Origin: Gymnorhina tibicen | Lineage: Eukaryota > Chordata > Aves > Passeriformes > Artamidae | Length of the DNA: 64,000 nucleotides | Assembly: GCA_013399875.1 (NCBI GenBank) | Contig: VXAZ01002268.1 | Location: 126,974-190,973, forward strand | Reading direction: 5' to 3' | Shown: positions 25,750 through 36,045 of the stretch, one piece after another | Numbering within the stretch: position 1 is the stretch's first letter | Layout: each line of letters begins with the position of its first letter | Program-made: the position numbers and the translations under genes | Notes under the pieces: generated by a model | What the model saw: the letters and a program-made list of their open reading frames with translations, nothing else | Database searches by the model: none | Told to the model about the DNA's origin: nothing

Positions 25750-25853
25750 CTCTGTATAGCTCTGTCTCTTTCTAGAGACTGAGACACACTGTGGGTACAG
25801 AAAAAGATACTGTGCAGGCTACTAATGGCAGAGAGCATTAACTTATAAAATTC
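25750..25853 (-). CDS. Internal coding exon (EFYKLMLSAISS)
   Basis: The acceptor CATCTGTTTCCTCAG is excellent and the donor CAGAG|GTAGGAG good. Thirty-four codons include EFYKLMLSAISSLHSIFF and VSQSLERDRAIQ. The exon enters in phase 0 and exits in phase 2, matching 20668. A 61-codon ORF in another frame (25838-26023) overlaps only the acceptor side and is a shadow. Confidence 0.74.
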
Positions 25854-26080
25854 CTGAGGAAACAGATGTCATGGAGATGAGCTGTTTCTGAGCCCCTAAG
25901 ACTCAACCCCTCATCTTGAAATCCAGTTGCAGTGGAACTTCCATGTGACTGAGGAAAAAGTGTGTCCTTGTGGAAAAGTAAAATAAGCTTATGGTCTTTT
26001 TCATGCCACATTTTTTTCCCCATGTCTCAAATTGTAACAGGTAACCAAACCCAAAACAAACGCGTAATAAAAATGGCAGA

Positions 26081-26157
26081 GTTCTGTTAAAACCTCTTAT
26101 CCTCCAGTCTCTAGTAACTTTTGCTAGTCTAGGCATGGTAAGTATCACAGATTCTCA
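26081..26157. repeat. Dispersed 77-base repeat, copy A
   Basis: Matches 31117-31193 without gaps. The core 26095-26157 shares 54 of 63 bases with 31131-31193 by my count, and the left 14 bases share 10. Most differences read as C-to-T or G-to-A in copy B. I cannot tie it to a named family. Confidence 0.75.
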
Positions 26158-27588
26158 TAAAGAAAAAACTAATTAGGCTGGTATTGACTTTGTAAGATCT
26201 TTCTAAACACTTTGATACATTGGTTTTGAATTAAAAACAAAAATTAAAATTGTCCAGTGAAAGAGTCTAATCAGCAGCTCTTTACTACCACTTGTAAAAA
26301 CATTTTCACAGCATGACTTTTTTTATTGATAAACAATTGTATTTTTTGGTGCTGTTTCAGTATTATGTCACTATTTCTCGCTGGATTTGTTCCCACAGAG
26401 AACAAAGAAAATCTGTTTATCTGAAGGTTATTTAGTATGCAATTCATAAAATGCTTAATCTCAGTAATCTCAGTTTTTGCAGCTGCAGGCTCACTTAAAA
26501 ATACACAATCCTTATAAACTAATTATTATGCATTACTAAAAAAATCTCTAGCAAAATGGAGATTAAAAAAAAGTAATCTAGTTATTTTTCAGTTGATTTA
26601 TACTGTTGTTTATCCAACACATCAGGCTAAAATACCAATCCTCGTAAACAGAGAGCTATCTAGCTATCAGGTATTGTATGCTCTTTCCTTTCTAGTAGTC
26701 ACACAAGGTGAAAATGATAATAAAAGTGCAGGGTATTAAGGGACAATGTAACTTTGCTTTGTAACTGATGTCTTCCTCTATACTTTTAGCCACTCTCCTC
26801 AAAGAGAAATACAAGTTTCCAATTAAGGTTGTGATTGTAAACACAATTAACACACATGCAGAGGTTCTACATCTAAATGACTACATAAACTTCAGTTACT
26901 TTATTTCATTGCATATATACGCATCTTTCTGCACAATGGACGTAGCATACTTCAGTGGGACTACTTATAGCAAGAAATCTGCAAAATTAAACTCTAAATA
27001 TAGAAATGAAATTTATATAACCCAACACTATATCAAATGTGATTTTATTTCTCTTTTTCTGCCCTTGGTTTATGCCAGCAGCAGATGATGAATCTAATTT
27101 GAGTTATAGTTCCCACATTCATGTGTGTTTATATACACTAATTCATCACAACACAGAAAAGCCCTAAAGTATATTAACACAATATGTTATGATTTCAGAC
27201 ATCTGCTTTATTTGTTTTGAGAACCAGAAAAGATAAATGATAAAATATTACTACCAATCTCATTTACAATAACTCATTATTTACTAAAATAAGATAGAAA
27301 AAAATATTTCTATCTATAAAATATAGCCATACAGAAAATTGTGCACAACAGTGTATTAACCTCTGATTTTGAGTTTACTTATAGCCTGAGATCAATTTGC
27401 ACCGCATGTCTCCTGATACGTAATTGAAATATTTATTTCAGAAATAAAAATAATTAGCGCAGAAAAAACAACAAACTTGGAATTTACTAGGAGAGAAATT
27501 ACGGAGTATCACAGTTAGTAACAGCCTTTTCTGCCATCTGTTTTATATTCTCACAGTCCAACATACAAAACAAATTGAACATATTAAC

Positions 27589-27614
27589 CTTCACTGTTCC
27601 TGAATATTTGAATC
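27589..27614 (-). CDS. Candidate 26-base coding exon
   Basis: The acceptor TATTTTTTTTAATTCAG is strong and the donor GTGAAG|GTTAATATG good. The reading FKYSGTVK follows a split codon, entering in phase 1 and leaving in phase 0, matching 25853. An incoming T would make TGA, so the upstream exon must end in another base. No satisfactory partner was found. Confidence 0.5.
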
Positions 27615-28058
27615 CTGAATTAAAAAAAATATTTAAAGTTTCAGTGCTTTTAATTCTGATTATTGTTCTTTCTCCTTAATAGCTGTGTAACACAATGTAA
27701 ATGCCAAAATGAGATCTTTGAAAACTAGAAGTAAATTGACTTGCAGAGCTGACTACAGAATTAATTTACTAGAACAAAAGAACAGATTACAGCTTATAAA
27801 GACTGCCATGACACACTAATTTCCATATTTAATCATGTCACTGCAGGAAATTTTCTGAAGTAAATTCTAAGCTTCGTAATTTTGTATAGTGCACCTACAC
27901 ATACTGTCAGCACGGTCACTTGGGGCAGCAGGACTAACACCAGACTTGCCAACAACCGGCACTGGGTCTTTGACCCGGTACCCCAAGAGAACACAGGGTA
28001 AACAAAGCACATTCAGTTCCTGTCTGTGTCAGTGTGCCCACATTTCCCTTCTCCTGAC

Positions 28059-28157
28059 CTCCACACACACCAACAAAATCTGAAAAGCCCCATGCCCCAT
28101 TTCAATGTGATCTGTTGTTTGATTGCAGTCAAGTGCAACAGAGGAGGAGTCTCAAAG
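28059..28157 (-). CDS. Possible coding exon, weak
   Basis: The acceptor is GAGAAATTGGCAG. A 33-codon open stretch includes FETPPLLHLTAIKQQITLK and then WGMGLF, leaving at GGAG|GTCAGG. It begins with C, so it would turn the phase-2 exit TA of the 28370-28513 exon into Tyr rather than a stop. Its own exit phase does not fit the exon at 27614, so a further exon would be required. Confidence 0.22.
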
Positions 28158-28369
28158 CTGCCAATTTCTCAAGAGGTTTTAGAGAACTTCCTTCTGAGGA
28201 CACATCAATGCTCACATGGAGGAAACGAGTGCAGTGTGACATCAGGGGCTCAACCTGAGCTCAGCCCACAAATGCAAATCCAGAGGAAACCATGCTTCAT
28301 TAGTAGTGCTCCTCAGAAAAATCCATGTAGTGTAACATAGAAATATTAAATGGAACAGAAAAACATAAC

Positions 28370-28513
28370 TAATCTGAAAGTTTCTTTTCAATATCTTTGA
28401 AGTGATGCACAAAAGTGTGGTATTCTTTCATGTCCCATAAAATATCAGCTTGCAGAGGATGTATATCCAGTTTTAAATAACTTGGTCTTTTTAGCCCAGA
28501 GTAAACAATGGCT
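28370..28513 (-). CDS. Coding exon running into in-frame TAG
   Basis: The acceptor is strong (TCTGTGTACTTTGCTACAG). Forty-seven codons include GLKRPSYLKLDIHPLQADIL and KEYHTFVHHFKDIEKKLSD. The next in-frame codon is TAG at 28369-28371. Either the protein ends here, or the donor GATTA|GTTATG is used (phase 2) and the next exon starts with C or T to make Tyr. The coding character is among the clearest in the window. Entry in phase 2 matches 28834-28860. Confidence 0.74.
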
Positions 28514-28833
28514 CTGTAGCAAAGTACACAGAAACAGATATTTTCTATCTTAAAATAATTTGAATATTCAAGCTAAGTGATTTTTATTCTTCTGATGTTC
28601 ACATAACAGCAAAATGCAGAAGAATGGGTTAATGCTTCCTTGTCTTTCCACCTAAATGGCTTCCTGAGCTAGAAGAAAAAGCAGGTATACATAACGTAAC
28701 ACAGTGGGTATCAACTCTATTTAATGCTGTTCTATGGTCCCATCAACTGTGACACAACCTCCTACCACTCACAATAGGGCTGCTCCTATACCTCATCAAA
28801 AGATCCATTTTGCATCTTTTTGCATCTTTTCAC

Positions 28834-28860
28834 GTGGGGTGGTAGGTAACTCCATTTGGC
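28834..28860 (-). CDS. Short coding exon, donor ambiguous
   Basis: The acceptor tract is long (CTCATTTTTTTACC...TTACTTCAG). With the donor CCCCAC|GTGAAAAG the exon reads PNGVTYHP, entering and leaving in phase 2, which fits both neighbours (GG+G upstream, AC+A downstream). A longer version to 28792 with the donor GATGAG|GTATAG is open in phase 0 (AKWSYLPPHVKRCKKMQ) but does not fit the neighbouring phases unless an extra exon exists. Confidence 0.45.
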
Positions 28861-29298
28861 CTGAAGTAATTGATCAAGTTTGGTAAAAAAATGAGAAAGC
28901 ATCATTTTGGGAGATCAGTGTGAACACAAATCTCAATCATCTTCCAGAATATACCGTATTTGTATAAAGAAAGACGCATAAATATCTTAAGTTCATCTGA
29001 TATTCTTATATGGCTGAGGCTATTTATTAGTATAAAACTGCACAGGGCTCTAAGACAGTTAAAAGATGATTGCCGTAAAAGTTGCCTTTTTCCCTCAGTT
29101 CTGAGATACTGTGAAATATTTCCTCAGTAGAAATTAGCACCATCAAACACTGCCAAATATAAAACTATTATTTTGGGAACTTTATGTATATACTTTACTT
29201 ATATGTATTTACATCCACAGAGACACACATGCACATACATGTTTACATATATGTATGTCCTTCCCCTTCATTTTCATCATACTAGAAATAAAATTCAC

Positions 29299-29392
29299 CC
29301 AAGATGCTTAGCGTTTCCTAGATGTACAAACCTGTTTGCCAGCTTTGCAGTTAGGTCACTCTCAAGAATTTTCTTGGTGCTGTCCTCAGATA
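29299..29392 (-). CDS. Internal coding exon (AKLANRFVHLGN)
   Basis: The frame reads SEDSTKKILESDLTAKLANR and then FVHLGNAKHLG, with the donor CTTGG|GTGAATTT. I chose the acceptor AATGTAG because it gives phase-1 entry, matching 29958-30126. The pyrimidine tract is poor and the frame stays open five codons further, so the right boundary may be off by a few bases. Strong codon-like composition. Confidence 0.63.
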
Positions 29393-29957
29393 CTACATTG
29401 GGCCTTTCTCATTTAACAAATGTTTTCCCCTAAATTTGAGATATTTAACATAGAAGGATTATGCCAAGGATCTTATGAATGTACAGACAGTTTTATAATT
29501 TAAAAATAATGTTGTATTGTACACATGTAAATACATACAACACGTGGAAAATTATTAGAATTTTAGTAATGAGTAACTGTAAGCCATATTTCATGCAGTA
29601 GTGATTAATGAGTCATAACCGGTGACAATCATCACATGTACGTAAAGGCATGCTAGTTGATTAACATGCTGTAATTCCAGATGTCATAAATTTATATAGA
29701 CAATATTTGAATCATAAAGATGAGTTTCAAAACTGCTGCCTTTTCTATTTATAGCAAACATACATATTTGAAGAACTGACTGGCTCTGAGGTCATATTTA
29801 AGAGCTGAGGAAGCCATCAGGACCTCTGCCTTGTCGCAAGCAGCACACACAGATGGTACTGTCACACCAGACAATCCCTGCTTCAAGTCAGAGGTCACTA
29901 GCATAAAATAAACTTTACTGCTGGCTCAGGGCAATGTGTTTGAGAATTCTCACTCAC

Positions 29958-30126
29958 ATTTCTCAGTCCTGTTTTCCAGCTCCAGCAACGCACTTTTGCT
30001 AAGGCTGCCACCTCTACTTTCAATCATGCTGATCACCCACAGTGATGACACTATGTTTATATGGAAGTACACAAATAAGGATTCTTTTGCAAGGCACCCC
30101 CAGTATTTATAATTGTTTATGTAATT
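29958..30126 (-). CDS. Internal coding exon, 169 bases
   Basis: The acceptor TTGATTTTTTCATTTTAG is excellent and the donor AAAT|GTGAGTGAG strong. Fifty-six codons include NYINNYKYWGCLAKESLF and SKSALLELENRTEK. Entry is phase 0 and exit phase 1. The other two frames stop early. Confidence 0.76.
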
Positions 30127-30771
30127 CTAAAATGAAAAAATCAATACGAAAATCAAGATTAAAATTGGCTGGATTATGCAAGTGTGCATTTTTCTTATTC
30201 TGTGTATTGACAGGATATTCCAGAAAATTACCCAGACTCTGGTCACAAATTTTTGTCAATTTATTTTTCTATCCCAAAAATAATGTATGTCAATTCATGT
30301 TTGATTTCAAGATTCACTGATCAATTTTATCTCGTTTTGCTTTCAATCTCACACACTATCTTCTCTAGCAATGAGACTGAGGGTATCATCTTTGTATCTT
30401 TCCACCTTCTCAGGCATTATATTTCTTTCATGTTCTTTGAGAATCAAAAAAAGCCATTATCTTCCTTATACTGATTTTTTTTTCTCAACAATTCTGTAAG
30501 AAAGATTTAACATAAGAAGGATTTCTTGCATCCAGTATATGTTTCCATATATTCAGGCACACTTAGATTTAAAAGAGTATCTGAAACATCAGTAATTAAG
30601 GTTTTATTACAGGGAAGAGTTCTGAAGTTATTTATTTCTCTTCAGTATTTCCACTGTCTGGTGAAACCAAACAGATTTTTTTACCAGAAACAGATAAAAT
30701 TTTAAGAGAGATTGGAACTGGATGATTTAAATATTTTAAAGCATAAGGATTAGCATATATTTTTTTCTATT

Positions 30772-30835
30772 GTTAAAAAAAAAGAAAAAAGAAAAAAACA
30801 AAAAAGAAAGAAAAAAAGAAAGAAAAAAAAAAGCA
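30772..30835 (+). repeat. Polypurine tract (A/AAAG-rich)
   Basis: About 64 bases, almost all A and G with a few C on the plus strand, mainly A runs broken by single G. A degraded A-rich simple repeat or low-complexity tract in an intron. On the minus strand it would be a long pyrimidine tract. Confidence 0.9.
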
Positions 30836-31116
30836 AAGGCTGTCTGAACTGAACATGCTGAAAAATCTCAACCAAGGGCATGAGTGGCACAAATCTGTAA
30901 AGGAGAAGACAATTTAAATAACACACAGGAAACTTTCAGAACTCAGGTAGAAAGGCCTCATAATTTATAAAACAATAAACCAACCAGTATAACATATTTT
31001 GTATCATACACAAAATCCCTCAGGAACAGCTACTTGGGAAAAACCATTCTCAAATAACTTTAAATATGCACCAGCCTAAAGAAACTGAATGCAACCCATG
31101 CAATAATAATGTTAAA

Positions 31117-31193
31117 CTTCTCTTAAAATGTCTTATCCTCCAGACTCTAGTAACTTCTGTAAGTTTAAATATGATAAGTATCACAGATTCTCA
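31117..31193. repeat. Dispersed 77-base repeat, copy B
   Basis: Partner of 26081-26157 in the same orientation and without indels. It carries more T and A at the differing positions, as expected for older C deamination. It lies in an intron. Confidence 0.75.
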
Positions 31194-31559
31194 AAAATTA
31201 CCATCACTGTCATGCAACTGGTATGCTGAGACTGCTGTCTTTCATGCTGACTGCGACTGCCTCATTGATTCTTTGTATTTTCCAGTTTCATTTTATTTAC
31301 CTCTGGCCTCCAGTTCTATACATGGAGCACATGCTCTGAAGGGTAAGGACCACAGGGACTCTTTTGTTCTGTTTTTAAACAATACCTAGTGTAAGTGGAT
31401 TCCCCAGTTTGCTGCTAGAGATTTTACAGTCACTCATGGTGCTGCGATAAACAGTGCAGTAACACAGCAGATTAAAGACTGCTCTTGTGCAGCTCAGTGT
31501 GAATGGGGCGGCAGCGTCATTGTAACAGCATTACCACAGGTAGTGAAGGGATATCTTAC

Positions 31560-31688
31560 ACAGAGAGTAACAAATTCAATAAACTGTTTCAATAAACAAA
31601 AATAAATGCTTTCAGACATTGCAAGTTTGTGTATTTTGTTATCATACTCTGCCAAACACATTCCTATGCAGCCCCGGAATCCAGCTCT
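31560..31688 (-). CDS. Internal coding exon, 129 bases
   Basis: The acceptor is GGTTTCTGTTTCCCGTACTCTATAG and the donor CTCTGT|GTAAGATA is strong. Forty-three codons in phase 0 on both sides include GCIGMCLAEYDNKIHKLAM and SIYFCLLKQFIEFVTLC. Joins directly to 30126. Cysteine- and leucine-rich, helix-like. Confidence 0.76.
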
Positions 31689-32178
31689 CTATAGAGTACG
31701 GGAAACAGAAACCTTGTCAGCAGTACAGGTTTTAGAAGGAAAAAGGCACAAAATGCATTGTCAGATATGGTGAGAGACTGGACAGGGCTTGGTCTGACCC
31801 AGCCCTCAGGAATCCTACTCTGCAGCTGGGATGTGCATGATCAATTGGCCTTAGATCACTGTGTGCACTATAGAACCATGAGCTCTTCTATGAGCACAAC
31901 CTGCTACCATGAAGGTTTCATAAAACTTCCCAAGTTATTCTAAAATCTCATTAATTAAATGGAAAAAGAAGAAAGAAAATAAAATCAAAGAACTAGCTAC
32001 AGTATCTTATGAATTAATGAAGCCTGGTTTCCAAAGGATTTATGTTGTTGCTGATTTTTTAACTGCATTATGCTAAGACTTTAGAGAAAAACCTCTAATA
32101 TTTTATATATGAAAAGAATGAACATAGGAAGGAAAAGCCATCAATGAGTAAGAACTCAACCAGAAGAGAAATGCTTAC

Positions 32179-32217
32179 TGAGGATGAGGTACTCTGACAT
32201 GTAATACAGCATTCACT
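32179..32217 (-). CDS. Candidate 39-base coding exon
   Basis: The donor CCTCA|GTAAGC is good and the acceptor CTCTAATTGTTAG moderate. In phase 0 it reads SECCITCQSTSSS. A second frame (VNAVLHVRVPHP) is equally open but would not match the phase-0 entry of 31560-31688. Confidence 0.42.
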
Positions 32218-32252
32218 CTAACAATTAGAGCATTCATAGTAGCTATTTTTAC

Positions 32253-32268
32253 CTGGATCTTGGAACAT
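32253..32268 (-). CDS. Candidate 16-base microexon
   Basis: The acceptor ACATCAATTTTTATTAG is good and so is the donor ATCCAG|GTAAAA. As a phase-2 to phase-0 exon it adds CSKIQ and connects 33479-33530 to 32217. Only 35 bases separate it from 32217, too short for a usual intron, so the two are more likely alternatives or one is spurious. Confidence 0.22.
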
Positions 32269-32813
32269 CTAATAAAAATTGATGTATGGCATTTTAGACA
32301 CTTTTCTAATTGGGGCAACTACTGGTATTTCTACCTTTCACCCAGAAGATTGTTTTAATGAAATTTATTGGAACTTCAAACATCTGAGACTTATCTGAAA
32401 TTCATTGAAAACTAAAAGATGTTTGTAGGAGGGCCAAAAAAGATGAAAATGTGCAAACACAGAGTGACATGGAACACTGTAAATCCAAACACATAAAAGT
32501 TAGGCAGAACTAGTACTTAGGTTAGCTGCTTAATTTCATCCTTCACGCCTCCATGTGATGATGACAGAATGGTAATTAAGCATGAGATCCCAACAAACCC
32601 CTGTCACACTGAATGTGCAGAATAGATTGCTTGCCACTGAATGAGAATCAATTTAACATTTCTTACTAACCTCAAAATGTACTCTTATTTTTGCACACAA
32701 TATGCTTTTATGTTTACAACCTAGGGACATGGTGACACAGCTACTGTGTCTTTGATCTTTATAAAAACTATGATCTGATGGTATGTCCATAACTATACTG
32801 TGAGCTAGACTGA

Positions 32814-33070
32814 ATTGTATTATCATCACAATTTTACACATAGGAACTGAGATGCAGATTAAAGCCAGAAATGGCCAGAGGGTTGAAACTATCAAATAAT
32901 GCCGAAGTGCCTGGCAACAGAAGTTTTCACCATACCTCATGAAAGCATCCTGACTTCACCTATGCACCCTAAATACAGTAGGTCAATACACTGGGACACA
33001 GAGAGGCCTGTACAAATCTAGGTTCTTTGCCCAGCACCACAGAGGAAGCCTCTGGCAGAGGCATGCAGCA
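32814..33070 (+). repeat. Ancient MIR-like SINE remnants
   Basis: Two stretches, 32814-32880 and 32991-33070, resemble the 3' part of MIR elements: a TTATCATCACAATTTTACAC and AACTGAGATGCAGATTAAAG pattern, then CACAGAGAGGCCTG, TTTGCCCAGCACCACA and TCTGGCAGAGGCA. They are highly diverged. This could be one element with an insertion or two fragments. The 95-codon ORF across it has no other support. Confidence 0.45.
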
Positions 33071-33478
33071 ATTCAGCTCTCTGGCAGAGCATTTGGCTGT
33101 CTTAGCATGACACTATGCTTTCTTCTACAGTCTCCAATTCATCCACTACATATTTTCCAACTTCCGCAATAAAAGAAGCAGATGTACTACAGACAACAGC
33201 CTCATTGCAGCCCTAATGTGTTCCCAGTACAAAATTTGTCCTGTTCAAAGGAGAGAATGGAAAGCATTATGCAACAGATATTTAAAACCTATCGTGCAAT
33301 GTACACAAAATAACCAGGCAACTAATCATTCAGAACTTTCCTCACCAGTGCATTGATCTAAATAAGCACTTGGAATCTTAATGTTAAATACTTTTTTTTC
33401 CCCTATGTTTCTTTTCTTTTCTGATTTGTAGAACTCTAACATTAAAAAATCCACAACTACCATCAATGGCTGTCATAC

Positions 33479-33530
33479 AAACATGCAACATCCTGTTTCT
33501 CCTCTTTGAGACTAAGCTGATACAAAATCT
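33479..33530 (-). CDS. Internal coding exon (LYQLSLKEEKQD)
   Basis: The acceptor is ATATTCCTCCAAAATCCAG. Sixteen codons read ILYQLSLKEEKQDVAC, with phase-1 entry (G+AG, Glu) from 34534-34554 and phase-2 exit at TGTTT|GTATGAC. Charged and helix-like. A 65-codon ORF in another frame over it is a shadow. Confidence 0.58.
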
Positions 33531-34533
33531 CTGGATTTTGGAGGAATATGCTCTAGTGAGCATAAATTCATTCATCCCCACCTCCCTGCTGTTTTCTTGA
33601 TGTTTCTACCTCATGTTTTTCCCCTATTGCATTGACCAACTCCTGATTCTTATCTCCCAACATTTTCTGCTCTTTTTTACTTCAAACTTTTCAAACTGTT
33701 GCCTTCTTCTTTGTAGCTCTAAAACCTTTGATTTTATCCTCTTCCTCTGTTTGCAGCAACAACTTTCTACTTTTCTCCCACAATTTGTCTGCGTGCCTTC
33801 TCCCTTGTCCTCTGCTTTGAATGTCTCTGATCATTGCTCCTCATTCCTAACAACTGCCTTTGTTTTGGCTTGCCAGGATCCAGACTGCTGGACGGAGGAG
33901 TGCATGGTGCACAGGAAGTATTGTCTTAGCTGGCTTCCTCCACTGGATAAACGATTGGTTACTTTATAGTTGCCAATAGCAGCTGAGAGTCCCTAAAGGT
34001 CTGTGCCCTTTTTCCAGACAATTTAGATGAAGAACTGTGAAGGGATACATAATACCCACTACAAACCAAGCACTGCCAACTTCTGACAAGTATTCTCTGA
34101 ATATATGCAAACATATTTTTTTACAATTTAGGCACACGTGGATGAATTTGTACAAGGAGAGCAATTACACTAGTATGACCCTGACTTCAAACTTCATGTA
34201 ATTTCAAAGTCATGACAGCTACTCAATGAAATTATTTTATTAATGGTTCATGTGGACAAAACAACCTAATTTAATTCTTGAAAACTGCTGAACTGCTTGA
34301 ATAAATATCTTTCAGAAGGTTAAACTGAAACATATAACTCCCATGGAGAAATTATTCCCAAAACTGTGGACAAATTGCAAAGGAATTCAAAACAGGTATC
34401 TAATGGAGAGTGCGAAACAGTCACAGCTATGGAACACACTATCCCCTACAACTAGAAAACTATCTGAATTATGTTATTGATAGTATTACTTATTGAATAG
34501 AAAAAAGGTAGAAATTTACCACATTTTTCTTAC

Positions 34534-34554
34534 CCATCTCTAAGAAAACACTTA
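34534..34554 (-). CDS. Candidate 21-base microexon
   Basis: The donor GATGG|GTAAGAA is strong and the acceptor AAATTACATGACAG weak. In phase 1 to 1 it reads SVFLEM and joins 36686 to 33530 without a break, as ...L-SVFLEM-E-ILYQLS. Phase-neutral length lowers the weight of this match. Confidence 0.33.
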
Positions 34555-35060
34555 CTGTCATGTAATTTATGATTTAAAAAGTTACATTTTCGTATGATGC
34601 AATTGAGGAATGTAATAGTGAAAGGCATTGTCTTGAAGCAAGCCACCAACACTGCTTCACCTCCTCTAAAGCTCATTTGAAAGGATTACAAAGTGTTGAA
34701 TCTTCTAAAAGGAGTAACTGCAGCTGAAAGCCATTAGTGTGCAACGCGACAGCAGCTGGCATAGGAGATGAATGAGACCATCCTATTGATAAGGTCGCAA
34801 TCGATCTGAGGCAGACTTTTTTAAATTAGTAAAATGTTGCAGCACTTTAGAAAGTGTCACCAACAGCCCTTCTCCATGAAAAATGCTCCAACTTGTCAGA
34901 AAATTGTAATTTATTATTTTAAACAAAAAAGTTGCCTCATAGTGATAGAGTATCATCTGTGGCTTTCGCTGAAAGTGAGCTTAATTTTCTGAAGATAATA
35001 TTCAGATCTGTACTCTTAAGTTTCCTGTATAACTACCCCTACAGAGATGCTCTTCAAGAG

Positions 35061-35695
35061 TGTCCCAGTTTGAGACAAATTCGGAGGAATGTCTGAAATG
35101 AACATCCTCTGATAGAAGGCAGGTTACAGCCACTCCTCCCCCACCAGGTCCAGGAGAGAAATATGCCTCAGAGGAAAGCGAAAGAAGGAAAAAACCTCTT
35201 TATTTAACAAACACACAGGAAAAGAATAATGTTAAATAATAAAACCTCTTGCTGTGGAGAGAACCTGGTAAAATTCAAAGTCCTTCTGTAGGTGTGGCTG
35301 TCCTCTCTCTGGAGCTGGGGTGTGGCCCCTCCAGGCCCTGGCGTGGGCCTCCCGGTGCTGGTGATCCGGACCAGAGCAGAACAGTCCAAGGAAAGTTCCT
35401 GCCTCAGCTAGCGAGCCAGCTAAACAGCAAAGAATTTTAACTCTCTGTCTCTCTCCTGGGAAACAGAGCCGAGAGCTGGCTGAAAAGCAGGGAAGGGTGC
35501 TTCCTCCGCTCTTGCCACAGCCGAAGCACGCAGAGGAGTTAGAGTGACCTTGGAGCACAAACTGCTTTGAAAAGTTCATCTGCCTTGTTTTTCTTCCTCT
35601 TGCACCCAGTTTTAAAGGCACAGAAAGGCACAAGATTCATGTCTGGGCATAGAGCGGTGATAGGGGATACAACATCATAAAGTCACCCCAAGACA
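35061..35695 (-). mobile_element. Solitary retroviral LTR, 635 bases
   Basis: On the minus strand it starts TGTCTTGGGGTGACTTTATG and ends TTGTCTCAAACTGGGACA, with TG...CA termini. An AATAAA at 35199-35204 lies near its 3' end. Flanking pentamers AAGAG (35056-35060) and ATGAG (35696-35700) differ by one base and may be the target duplication. It resembles LTRs common in passerine genomes. No internal viral coding sequence is present. It is in the same orientation as the host gene, inside an intron. Confidence 0.78.
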
Positions 35696-35705
35696 ATGAG
35701 TCATA

Positions 35706-35915
35706 AGAACTGCTTGAAAATTCTAGGATAGTGGTGAGGGTGGTGAGACTCTGGCACAGGCTGGCCAGAGAAGCCGTGGATGCCTCACCCCTGCCAGTGT
35801 GCAAGGCAAGGTTGGACAGGGCTCTGAACAACCTAGTCAAGTGAAAAGTGCCCCATGGTGAGAGGGTGGTCTTCAAGGTCCCTTCCAATCTGAACCATTC
35901 AATGACTCTAGGAGA
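35706..35915 (+). mobile_element. CR1 LINE 3' fragment
   Basis: Carries the CR1 motifs GGGTGGTGAGACTCTGGCAC, CAGAGAAGCCGTGGATGCC and AAGGTCCCTTCCAATCTGAA followed by a degenerate ATTCAATGACTCTAGG tail. It begins only about ten bases after the LTR. About 210 bases, strongly 5'-truncated. Confidence 0.9.
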
Positions 35916-35952
35916 CATTTAGATTCAAAATGCACTAAATATAATTATTTTT

Positions 35953-36045
35953 ATGTATATATATACACATACATAGATCCATACATACATACACACATAT
36001 ATATATTTGTATATATGTGTGTATGTATGTGTGTATATATGTAAA
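35953..36045. repeat. TA/CA/TG microsatellite
   Basis: Mixed TATA, CATA and TGTG tetranucleotide-like repeats over about 90 bases just after the CR1 fragment. A short plus/minus inverted character arises from the CA and TG halves. Confidence 0.85.

Noticed and set aside
28780..28860. Longer 69-base version of the 28.8-kb exon
   Set aside because: Open and with a fair donor, but it breaks phase with both neighbours unless a further 17-base exon near 28649 is assumed.
29190..29265. CA/TA-rich stretch resembling a tRNA or structured RNA
   Set aside because: Only low-complexity sequence; no cloverleaf or conserved box found.
30640..30770. 44-codon minus-strand frame after a very long pyrimidine tract
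   Set aside because: Its phase does not connect 31560-31688 to 29958-30126, which already join cleanly.
33613..33969. 118-codon plus-strand ORF
   Set aside because: Arises from C/T-rich DNA. The minus strand here carries only the small 33479-33530 exon next to it.
35204..35633. 133-codon minus-strand ORF
   Set aside because: Inside the solo LTR, which normally encodes no protein.
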